From Akebia trifoliata (Eukaryota > Streptophyta > Magnoliopsida > Ranunculales > Lardizabalaceae), in NCBI GenBank assembly GCA_017979445.1, contig CM030714.1, forward strand, positions 11,205,569 through 11,269,568: 64,000 nucleotides of DNA, in the 5' to 3' direction. A program made the position numbers and the translations under genes. Below the pieces are notes generated by a model that saw nothing but the letters and a program-made list of their open reading frames with translations, was not told the DNA's origin and did no database searches. This document shows, piece after piece, positions 38,901 through 50,900 of the stretch; the stretch's first letter is position 1; every line of letters starts with the position of its first letter.

Positions 38901-41900
38901 AGGTATCATCTTTTGCATTTTCTTTGAATACTTCTTTGCTACTTTACGCTCAATTTGTTACTTTCCTTAATTTTCATTTTTTATTTTTCTGTTTGCCTTT
39001 TTAAGTTTTTGATGGGGACGTCAGGGATCATTAGCATTTTCTATTAAATTATTAGATTTTATGTTTATTTACAGAATTTTTTGGTTTCTTGTTTGATTTT
39101 TGGTGCATTCAACTTGGTGTTGACATGGAAATCATTGGGGTGATTCCAAGGTAAATCTATAATTTTTTTTCCTTGATCTCTTTTTTTGTCTTAAAAAAAA
39201 GTGGGATGCTGTATTTCCAGGATTGGATTTCATATTCGAATGAACCTCGTAATCGTAAGAAAGTGGGTTTTTTAGCTATGGGCCTAGCAAAAGCAAAATT
39301 AGGATAGGTTCCGATAGGATTTCCCCCCTTCAAAATCGGACGTGAGGGTTTCCTCTCATCCGGCTCAAGTAGTTACACCAAATAAAGATAAAGAAAAGGG
39401 GTTCTCACTTTGTAATTTTTTCCTTGTTTGCTTATATTTTCTGTTTTGAACCCATCAAGAATTCAATAATCTCTTAAAGAAACCAACCCATAAAATACTG
39501 TTCTCTTTATTTTCAAGAAATATTGAATTCTTGATTGTCTTGACCTCAACCCTTAATCCTTAACCTACAAACCTCAACATTTAACTCTATAAACCTAAAC
39601 CAGTAACCATACTTATAAAATGCTATAACCAAACCCTTTTGGGCTAACCCTAAACCTTTTCGGTAACGCTTTTGTAACCTAAATCCTTACCCACTCCAAA
39701 ATTAGATTCCCTACACCCTTATTTCATCCTCTTCCCTCTTCGTCCCGCTTCAGTTGTTGATCCCTCTTTCTTATATCGAATGAAAGAAGTTGGTTTTCAT
39801 TTGCAAAATTCTCTAGAAAATGCCTTTTCATTCCAGAGTACTAATAGTGTAGTGAAAGCATGTGAATCAGTAGATTCGATAGGTTGTGTTCAATGGAACA
39901 CTCAAAATCAATTTAAATCAATAGATTTAATTGATAAACAAGTAATAGCTTAAAAGAAAATAAAGTATTAAGCTAAAAAAATAATAAAGAGAGAAAAAAT
40001 AATTAAATTGATGATTGTTTTTATTATTATTATTAATTTTTGGATTTGAAGCTCTTTATATAGATAAATCCATCATAGCAACTTAGAATCCTACTAAAAT
40101 ACCAAAAAATTAACATTCCTAACCTATGTATGACATAATACTAATTTTCTAATCCTATTAGAACTCAAATTAGACGCTTCTAAACACTTCTAATTATATT
40201 TAAATAATAAAAACGAGTTTAAAACAAATTAGGAACTAACAAGAAATTGTATTCATAACAGAACTATGAAATAAAAATAGAAATCCTACTAAAACTCTAA
40301 TTAGGATTGTAGATGTCCTACATCAAATCCCCTGTTCTTGAAGGAAACTCATCCTCGAGTTGTTCTTAAAGACAATTTTTTTTCTTCTTGTTTTCCATTC
40401 ATCTCTCAGTCTAATCTACTTCCAGTGATATCCGTTCTTCAGACTTAGATTAGAGAATATAACTTACCAGGGCATATCATCAGGCAAATTCTTCACATAA
40501 ACATTATTGTTTATCTTTTTCTAGATATGAAGGGGTTCAATTTTCTTCAACTTGGTCTTCTTGTAAATTCTGGCGGGAAAACAATATTTACTAAGATAAA
40601 CTATGACCAAGTCTTCTTTTTCATGACTCTTGAATCTTCTATGCTTAGCGACATCAGCTTTGTACTTGTTGTTAGAAGCTTCAAGGTTCTTCTTCACTTG
40701 TTCCTTTAATGTATCATACTCTTTCAGACTCATCTCATAATGGTACTCTTTCAGATACCAAATTGATGTGGTGTTGTATATTCTTCATGGCAGACGATGA
40801 ATATAATAATTCTGAAGGAAGAATATAAGTAAATTCCTTAAAAAGGGGTTGCACTTGAGTAGGAGGGTCTCGGTTGGAAGGTTGCACTACCACCACAAAC
40901 TCTTGGCTTGTTTTCTTTAAGTCCTCGTTTATGTTAGTAGAAATAAAACATGTTTCCTTTTTCTTGGTTGGTTGGGCAGTCTTGGGTTTTGCATAAGAAG
41001 GTGTAGGATCACTTTAACACTATTATGCATGAAAGAATAGGTGTTCGCTTTGCCTTGGTAGGTGACATCATTATCATGAAACCAAGACCTTCCCAAGAGG
41101 ATGTGACATGCTCTCATGGGGATGATGTCACATATAACCTCATCCTTATATTTCCCAATGCTAAAAGAAAGAGAGCATTGGCTTGTTACGATCTTCTTGC
41201 ACTCATCGTCCACCCATCCTACAGAATAAGGTGTAGAGTGTTGCGTAGTGGGTAGCTTGAGTGCATTGACCATGTAGCTTGAAATTATATTTTTCGAACT
41301 TCCACTATTTATAATCAATTGGGACAACTTACTTTGCGCCTTGCATGTAGTTCGGAAAAGACTCTGTCGAGTTGAAGGATCAATATGTTGTACTGGCAAT
41401 AAGTTGCGGATAAGACAATTAAGATGTTCACCTTCTTTAAACTTCTCGAGTAGGACTTCCAATTTAGTTTTACTGATGAATTCTCCTTCACCAGCCATGA
41501 ATGTGGATCGTAGCAAAAACTCTGATATCACTTGACGTAATGGAAGTGTGTGAATCAATAGATTCGATAGGTTGTGTTTAATGGAACACTCAAAATCAAT
41601 TTGAATCAATAGATTCAATTAAAAAACAAACAATAACTTAAAAAAAATAAAGCATCAAACTAAAAAATAATAAAGAGAAAAGATAATTGAATTGATGATT
41701 ATTTTTTTATTATTAATTTTCGGATTTGGAGCTCCTTATATTGATACCTCCATCATAACAATTTAGAATCCTACTAAAATACCAAAAAATTAACATTCTT
41801 AACTTATCTATAACATAATACTAACCTTCTAATTCTATTAGAATTCAAATTGACACTTCTAAGCACTTCTAATTATAGTTTAAATAATAAAAACGAATTT

Positions 41901-44900
41901 AAAACAAATTAGAAACTAAAGGATTGTACTTTTAACATAACTGTGAAATAGAAATCCTACTTGAACTAAAATAGAAATCCTACTAAAACTTTAATTAGGA
42001 TTGTAGATGTCCTACATCAACTAATTACTTGGTTTAAAACTGGTTATTTAACTTATTATTCAAACTGTTTTAACTCTAATTCTTAGGATTTATTTTCTGT
42101 TACTTCCGTTTATAATAGAGCTTGTGATAGATGACATTTAGTTTTAATTAATCTTAGACAGGTCTCATATAAGTTGCCCAGTAGAGTGTGTCCACAAAAC
42201 TTGTTTGTGTGATAACATTGTTCTGGTACATTGTTTTATATATTTTTGGAATAACTGGCAGGTTGAAATTTTTAAGCCTAAAATGAGATGGTTGGGAGCA
42301 TTTCAACTCAAATGCAGGCTGAAGGACATTTATTTCCCCTATATTCAGGTTTTCTTCCATCAAGCGCAAGATTATTTTTAACAGTTACTAGCTGTCATTT
42401 TCTATAATTAAGCATTCACATTTTATTTTATTTGTTTATTTATTTATTTTTGTCTCAATTGTTATCCCTTACATCTTTCATTTGATATCTTTAGTGTTGG
42501 ACCTTTTACCTCAGCTATTGTTAATGAATGAGAATGTGTTTCAGTCTGGACATTAAGATGCATTCCATGCAATGCCTTCTATTTTGCTTTCCAAACAAAT
42601 CAAATTCTACTAATAGGGGAAACTAAAAAGCAAAGGAGACAGTATCACGCTAGGAGTTACTATAGCCACTCGCCAATTAAACTACATGATATTATCACAC
42701 TTGCTCATTATCTGTGTGCAATGTGTGCATGCATGCATGTATGTCAGCGATTCTGCATGTGCATTTACTTGTGTAATTGTGCTTTTGTGCACAGTGGTGC
42801 TGAGTTAGTATAGTTGAGAGGTTCATTTCTTTTAATTTTGGGGGATAGCTGCCGTGAAATTTACATGGGAGCTGGTCTCAATATGGTGGATGTAACACAT
42901 AATTTTATGTGCTATTCTGGATCACATTATTAGGCCAAATTGCACAAGAAATCTAGACCTTTTGAATTCGGCCCAGTTTCGGTACATTCTAGTGCCAGTT
43001 GCAATTTTCCAGCAAGGCCTGAAGTTCAATCCATTAAGGGTGTGTGTGATTGCACATGGAAAATGGTTTTGACTCTCCTCCAAAAAATCTCACAAAGTGT
43101 TTCACTTTGCCATCTATACCAATGGGAAAATGAAATCCTCCCTTAATTTTCATCTCCAAATCAAAACCCTAATCTCTTCTTTTCTTCTTCCCCACCACTA
43201 CTACCACCGTCGCTGCCATTGCTACCGTCAACTGCCGTCATCGTTTCCGTTAGTGACCTCCTCCTCTCTCTTCTTATTTTTCTCCTCCTCCCTCCACCTC
43301 CAACCTGCTCACCTCCACCCCCTCTTCTTCTTCTTCATCCTCCATTTCTGATTTTTTTTTTCTTGCTACTTTTTTCTAGATGTAATCAGACACCAAATAT
43401 TTGTTTTACCATTCCACCCATTTTCCACCACTATTTTACCATTGACTTCAAAATCTATGAAATTTTGGGATATTCAAACCCGGATTTCATAATTACTATT
43501 TTTGGTAACATGCTTCTTTATTATTATATATATAGTATTTTCAGACTTACTGTTTATAGTATTCAATTATACTATTTTTTGTATCAATTTCCATATTACT
43601 ATTTTTAGTAAATTCTGGAGTTGTCAACAGAAGACATTTCTCTAGAGAGAATTGATTGGGGGAACATGATTTGTTTAGCTGACCTAATCTTTGGGATAAA
43701 ACTTTGATGATGATTATGAGTAGATTCTGGAGTTGGGGAATGAATGGAAATTATTTTTCTAGACTAATGCTGCGTTTGGAAAAGCTGTGTGAAGGCTAAA
43801 TTCTGCCAAACACGTTCCTTTTTTGGAACTTCAGTGCTTGGTGTCGTTAATAATTCTTTTCAGTTGCCGATTCGTTCGATAAAATCAGCCGAATCTCTCG
43901 ACTACCTACACTTCAACGAGCCTCCGCAAAATCACACGGTAATCCGAATTCCAATTTCCAAAGCGTATTTAAAAAACGAAAGACTCTTCTCCCACTGACC
44001 ATTGGTGATTGGCTGTAAATCTGAAAACCCGTCTTTATTAAAACCTATTTGAGGCTTCTCTAGATTCTTTTTCAAATGGGTATTCCAGTAATTCTTGATA
44101 TCATTATCTGTTCTTTGAGGAAGGTAGGATACCATGGCAACCATTAACCTTCGAGGTAGAAAACCAGAGTCCATGATTTGATTTCAAGTTTGAATGAAAA
44201 ACATCAAACACTTTCAACCTTTTCCCCAACAGCCCCAAACCCAAACCCAAACCTAATAACCCTTTCTCCTCTTCTTCTTCTTGGATCTTCAAGATGAGGT
44301 CGTTTCGTTTCACCAATTTCTCTATCATGAACGACACTACACAGTATTCTTGGTGAACTCAACTCGGCTTCGCTTGGATCCGATAGCCCATGCCCATGAT
44401 TCTCTTCTTCCTTGTTTTCTGTCATCTATCTACCCTACACCACCATTTCTCTCTCTCTCTCTCTCTTATCTAAGAAAATGTGCAGGTGTGAGTGCGCACC
44501 TGTTATCTGCTTGGGAGAGGGCTTGTATTGTATGGTTGACATGGGTTGTTTGCTGGAAATTATTTTTACAACTTTGATTTGACAAAAAGAAAGTAGATGA
44601 AGGTGAGAAAAGAAAAAAAAAATTGTCCTTATATGACATGCTGATTTTTTAATTGAATGTAGAGTTGGCTCATCAATTTTAAAGGGATTTTGATTTGACA
44701 AAAAATATAGATATATAAATGAAGGTGCGAAAAGACAAAAAAGAAATTTACTTTTATGACATGCTGATTTTTATTTGACTCTAGAGTTGGCCTATCAATT
44801 TTTAAGGGACTTTGATTTGACAAAAAAAAGAAGTAGATGAAGGTGAAAAAAAAAAACTGTATTTTTATGATATGCTGATTTTTTAATTGACTTTAGAATT

Positions 44901-47900
44901 AACCCATCAATTTTTTGGGTTGAATCATCTTAAAATCAAATTAAAACGAGTTGACTCATTTAAGTGTGAAGTTTAGTTGAGCTTTAAAACAGTTAGATTT
45001 GTTTGGAATTATTATTCTTATGATGTTTTTTATAATTTGATTTTATGTTTTGATGATTTATTTCATCCCTGAAGATTGATTTTTGTTTGATGTTTTGATT
45101 TTGCTTATCTTATTGATCAAAGTAGAAATTAGTCCCTTTAACCAAACTTTTTGTTCTTCTTGCTTCGAATTTACGTGACCTAGATCTTTCATCTTTTTTT
45201 AATATTATTTTTAATTTCATCCAGTAAATTCTAGACAACAAGTTACCAAACAGTTCAACATCTTAACAGCATAATTAGACAACATGTTACCAAACAATAT
45301 ACTCAATTCAGCAAGTTGCTTCAGCAACAGCAACAACAACTTTCTCTCAGCTTCAGCTACTTAATTCAGCATCAACAACTTTACATACAACTTTTCCAAA
45401 TAGAGTATAAACCCAACCATGTAAACCCTCAACCCCAATTGTGGAGTACCCATTTTTTGCCCCATGAAACCCTAATTTTGAGCACCTTCCAAGCCTACCT
45501 TGCTGCCGAACTAGTTGCTGTGCATTATATAGAACATAATTTTATAAAGCAAGGAAAAAAATGGTGCAAAACATGAATGAAGTTTAACACATACCTTGTT
45601 TTAGGTAATTTGATTCTAGTATGGCCTTACACTAATATTAGAACCACAAGCAAAATTGAGGGTGTTAAATAAGTCTGTTATTATTAGGTTTCTTAGTCTG
45701 TGTATCTTTTTTTGTCTTTTCCTCATCTCAGACTATGTAGTGCTTTAAAGCCTAATTAGGGCTAATTAATCACAACTGACTTCAGTCTCTAAATTTCAAT
45801 TTGGTATCATAGCTAGGCTTTCTCGACCTCCACTAGCCCCCACTCCTTCGTCTGCTGCAAACTTTATCATCTTCCTCTCCCTTAGATCACCTCCACACCT
45901 CTTGTATTCGATACCTATCATCCCTACGGGGGTTATTTTTCATTTTACACCCTAATTGCATCATGCGATAGGGGTTTGAGACCTGTTTGGAGCTTGCGAT
46001 CAGGCTGTTCTCTCAGCAAGGCTGCTGTTTGGAGTTGACGATAACAACATGATGGTTTAGTGCTGGTTTGCTGAAGATCAAGACTGTGACACCTCCACAG
46101 TGTATTGCGACACAACAATTGCCATTGTTAGGTTGTTTTGAAGCCTACAATTACAACAGATTGCTGTTATGATCTCTATGACACAGCAGGACACCTTCAC
46201 AGTGCCTTACGACTACAACAGATTGCTGTTTTGATATCTGTGACACCTTGCAACCATAGCAGAAGGGTGTTTTTGGACCTGCGATCACTGCAGAGGTGCA
46301 GTTTGAGGCTGGCGAACATAACAGAAATCTTGTTTGAGGCCTACGATCATTTCAGAGGTGCAGTTTGAGGCTGACAAACATAACAGAACCTTTGTTTGAG
46401 GCCTACGATCACTGCAGAGGTGCAGTATTACGATCACTGCGGAGGTGCAGTTAGGTGGCTGTGATCACTCCAAATCGTTTGTTTGGAAGCTACAATCACT
46501 CCAGACCCTGTTTTGGAGGTTGCGATCATAGTAGCCTTGTTGTTTGAGGATAACAGCAACCGCAAATCACTCCAGGCCTCTGAGATGCCTTCTTCTTCGA
46601 TCTCCGGTGATAGTGCTGGTTCAGGAGGTCTTCCCTCTCATTTGACCGACTTTTCAAGCATTCAAATTACCACCATGAAATTAGATGGTCCCAATTATCT
46701 TCTTTGAGCCCGATCTGTTGAAATGTTTATTGGTGGAAAAGGGAAGATCGGTACCTCACAAGGGCAAGAAAACAACTGGCACCGCTTATCCCTAATGGTT
46801 TGCTAAGGACTCTATAGTCCGTTCTTGGCTAGTTACATCTATGCAATCACACATTTCAGCTGGTTTCATGATCTCCAAGACCGTAAAATGGATATGGGAT
46901 TCCGCATAGAATATCTACTCGTAACGTCAAAAAAATGTCTGGATCTTTAACTTGGAGCGTGAGATTTGCCGCCTTTTACAAGGTGACTCTTAAGTTACCT
47001 CCTATATATCACAACTATGTGCTCGGTGGGAAGAGTTGACCTTCTACTCCTCGTCTTATACTTGGAAGGACTTTATTAATGAGACATTATATGCGATTCT
47101 AGATAAGAATCGAGTTTTTCAGTTTCTAGCTGGGCTCCGGGATGAGTTTAAGATGCGAAAGTTTGTTTATTCGGTATGGATCCCGTTTCTTCGTCCCTAC
47201 AGACTGCATATTCTTATGTCTTGGTTGATAAGAGTCGTCGTGTAGCTAGAAGAATTTGAGAATAATCATGTCAAGTCTCTTTGTGAGAGCTTGGCAAGAA
47301 TTTATATTAATTACCAAAGTCAAATTACAGAAAAGTCCTTAGAAAATAAGAACTACATAAACGACTATTACTACTAAGTAATTAAGACTAGAAAACAACT
47401 ATAGAAACAAACTAAATTATTTCCAATACTCCCCCTCAAGCTGGGGAGAATATATCAACTAAACCCAGTTTGATAAGGTGAGAATTAGTGATAGACGGAC
47501 CCACAGACTTTGTAAGTATATCGACAAGTTGTTCTGAGGAAGGAACGAAGACTGTTTGAAGGTCGCCAGATCGAACTTTCTCCCTGAGAAAGTGAATATC
47601 AACCTCAATATGCTTAGTTCTTTCATGAAGAACGGAGTCAGAAGCAAGCATAATAGCAGACTTGTTATCACAGAGCAGAGTAGAAGAGCCAGAAACAGGA
47701 AAACCCAACTCTGTCAACAACGATCGGAGCCAAATTATTTCACATGTACCGAGGGCCATAGCACGATACTCAGTTTCAGCAGAAGAACGAGATACCACAT
47801 TCTGTTTCTTACTTTTCCACGAGATAAGATTATTACCATAAAAGGTACAAAAATCAGAAGTAGATCTCCTATCTGTAAGAGAGCCAGCATATTCAGCATC

Positions 47901-50900
47901 TGTAAAACAAGACAAATGAGACTGAGCAGTGGAAGAGTAGAAAAGTCCAAGACCAGGACGTGACTTCAAGTAGCGAAGAATACGATAAACTTCATCAAGA
48001 TGAGATGTACGCCGAGTATGCATGAACTGACTAACCACACTGACCGCAAAGGACAAGTCCGGTCTAGTGTTTGTTAGATAAATCAAACGGCCTACAAGTC
48101 TCTGATAAGAAGAGGGGTCTGATAAAAGATCACCAGAATCAACTTGAAGACGATGATTCTGATCCATAGGAGAGGAAGTAGGACGACAACCAAACATCCC
48201 AGTGTCCTGAAGAAGATCCAATGTGTATTTACGCTGAGATAGTGATATACCACGACGAGAGCGAGCCACTTCTATCCCCAAGAAGTACTTGAGTGGACCT
48301 AAGTCTTTAACCTCAAACACACGACCTAATAGTGTTTTAACCTTGTCAATTCACTGTGCATCATCTCTAGTCACAATGATATCATCCACATACACCAAAA
48401 CAATGGTGCAACGACCATCCACTTCTTGACGAATAAAGCAAGTATGATCTGAGTGACATCTAGAAAACTCCATAGAAAGAATAACATCAGAAAAACGCTG
48501 AAACCAGGCTCGCGGGGACTGCTTTAGGCCATATAGGACTTAAGAAGACGGCATACTTTCCCAGAATACTCCTTCTGAAGACGAAAATCGGGAGGAGGGT
48601 CCATATAAATAACCTCAGTCAAATCACCATTCAGAAAAGCATTCTTCACATCAAGTTGGTGAAGTGGCTAGGAGTTACACGCAGCGAGGGAGATAAGAAG
48701 GCGAACAGTGGAGAGTTTGGCGACGGGAGCGAACGTAGCACCAAAATCTTTTCCTGGGGTTTGAGTAAATCCCTTAGCAACTAGTCGTGCCTTATACCGA
48801 TCAACAGTACCATCTGCGAGATATTTCACTGTGAAGACCCATTTACAAACAACAGTCCGCGCCCTAGACGGAAGAGAAACAAGTTCCCAGGTATTATTGG
48901 TTTGCAAAGCATTCATTTCAGCAATCATAGCTTTTTTCCACTGAGGGTCTCTTAAGGCCTCTGAGACAAACCGAGGGACGCGAATAAAACCAGTTGCCGC
49001 AAGGTAGGCCTGATAAGAGGAAGAAAGACCCTGATAAGAAACAAACTGGGCAATAGGATGATCAGTAACATACCCCCGCTTACCTTTGCGAAGGGCAATA
49101 GGTAAATGAGAGTCAGAAATAAATGGAATAGGAACAGGTATAGGTGTGGAGGTAGAAGAGGATGTACCTGAATCCAAGGAGGAGGTTGGTAAGGGTGGAG
49201 AGGGGTGAGTGCGACGAGTGTAGACTTGAAGCGGCGGCGGAGACGGAGGAAAAACTGGAGAAGGTAGCACAATAAGAGACGAGTCTTGCAAAGTGGGAGA
49301 ATCCTGCAAAGTAGATGGAGCATGATAGTATGGAACATTTTCAAAGGTCATATTAAGAGTGTGGATGACACGGTGAGAAGCTGGATCATAACACCGATAC
49401 CCCTTGGACATAGAGGAGTAACCCAAAAAAATAAATCGAATGGCTTTGTCATCCAATTTCGTACGATTAGGGGTCTTGTCCTGAACGAAACACGTGCACT
49501 CAAATACACGAGGTGTAATAGGGAAGAGAATGCTATCAGGTTGAAGGACATGAAGGGGCACCTGCCCTTTTAAAGTGCGACTTGGGACGCGATTAAGAAG
49601 AAAGGCCGCAGTTAAGACTGCCATATTCCAAAAAAACTTTGGAACATTCATTCTGCGAAGAAGGCAGCGGACACTGTTCATGAGGTGGCGGTTCTTGCAT
49701 TCCGCCACCCCATTCTGTTCAGGTGTATAAGGATAAGTCAACTGGTGAAGCATACCATTCTCATGAAGATGGGAGCGAATACCATCATAAATATATTCTC
49801 CACCATTATCAGACCGAAGTGATTTAATAGTGATATTATACTGAGTCTGAATCATTTTAAGAAAATTAACAAAAATTGGGAGCACCTCAGAACGTGAACA
49901 CATCAGATAAACCCAACTGCAACGAGAGTAGTCATCTATAAATGTAACATAATAACGATGACCATTAAAGGCAGTAACAGGGGAAGGCCCCCACACATCA
50001 GAATGAACTAAATCAAATATGGCATTAAATCGATGCATACGAGGAATATAAGAAGTACGTGTGTGTTTAGAAAGTTCACATACAGAGCATTGAAATTTAT
50101 GTCTACTACAAGCAGTTTTTAAAGAAGGAAATAAAGAACACAAATGTTGAAAATTAGCATGTCCTAAGCGAGCATGCCATAAATCTAGAGTCTGTGACGT
50201 AAAAATGTGGCTGCCAGATGATGGTAGCACGGAAGAAGTCAGAGCAGCAGTAGGCGGAGATCCAAACACGTACAACCCATCCCTCTCATACCCCTTGCCA
50301 AAAATCCTCTTCGAAGTCAGGTCCTGAAAAATGCAATGAGTAGGAAAAAAGGTAACTGAGCAATTATGAGATTTAGTAATACTGCTAACAGACAAAAGAT
50401 TAAGAGATAGATGAGGGACATGAAGCACAAAATCTAGAGAAATCCCAGAGGATAAAGGAACGATACCCTTGCTGTGGATAGGTGTAAGAGATCTGTCAGC
50501 AAGGCGAACTTCCCTATGGGTGGTAGAAAAAGTAGAGGTAAAGTGACTAGACTCACCGGTCATGTGATCAGAGGCACCAAAATCAATAATTTATGTCAGA
50601 GGAGTAGAGCTAGACTGAGTGACATTGAATGCAGAGGATGTACCTGGAGGCGTAATACCTGAGGCCGCAGTCGAAGAGGGTTTAGTGTGAGCTTGAAGCT
50701 GATCCCGGACAATGGTGGCAATCTGAGTCTGTAATTGTTGCAAGTCAATTTTGCCAATTGAAGACGGATCAGTAGATGAGGATTCTACTGTAGCCGCACG
50801 AGGAGTAGTCTGTCCCAATGATGAAGTGGAGGAAGATCGTGGTATCAGATGAGGATAGAGCTGAAAGCAACGAGTCTTCTCATGACCAGGCTTCCCACAA

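Larger units (their letters stand above)
39845..42019 (-). mobile_element. Internally deleted Ty3/gypsy element in intron 9
   Basis: The LTRs are at 39845-40325 and 41531-42019, and ACTAA is duplicated at 39840-39844 and 42020-42024. On the minus strand a PBS-like TGATATCAGAG abuts the 5' LTR (41520-41530). AGGGGATT precedes the 3' LTR as a polypurine tract. Only 1,205 bp of interior remain. It holds a protease-like region and a few dozen residues from the end of integrase; RT, RNase H and most of integrase are gone. The LTRs differ at many positions, so it is an old insertion. Confidence 0.88.

Noticed and set aside
43097..43608. Overlapping Leu/Pro/Ser-rich open frames
   Set aside because: Same MITE family as above in reverse orientation; low complexity only.
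47556..47963. 135-residue plus-strand open frame
   Set aside because: It is antisense to the RNase H domain of copia element 3.
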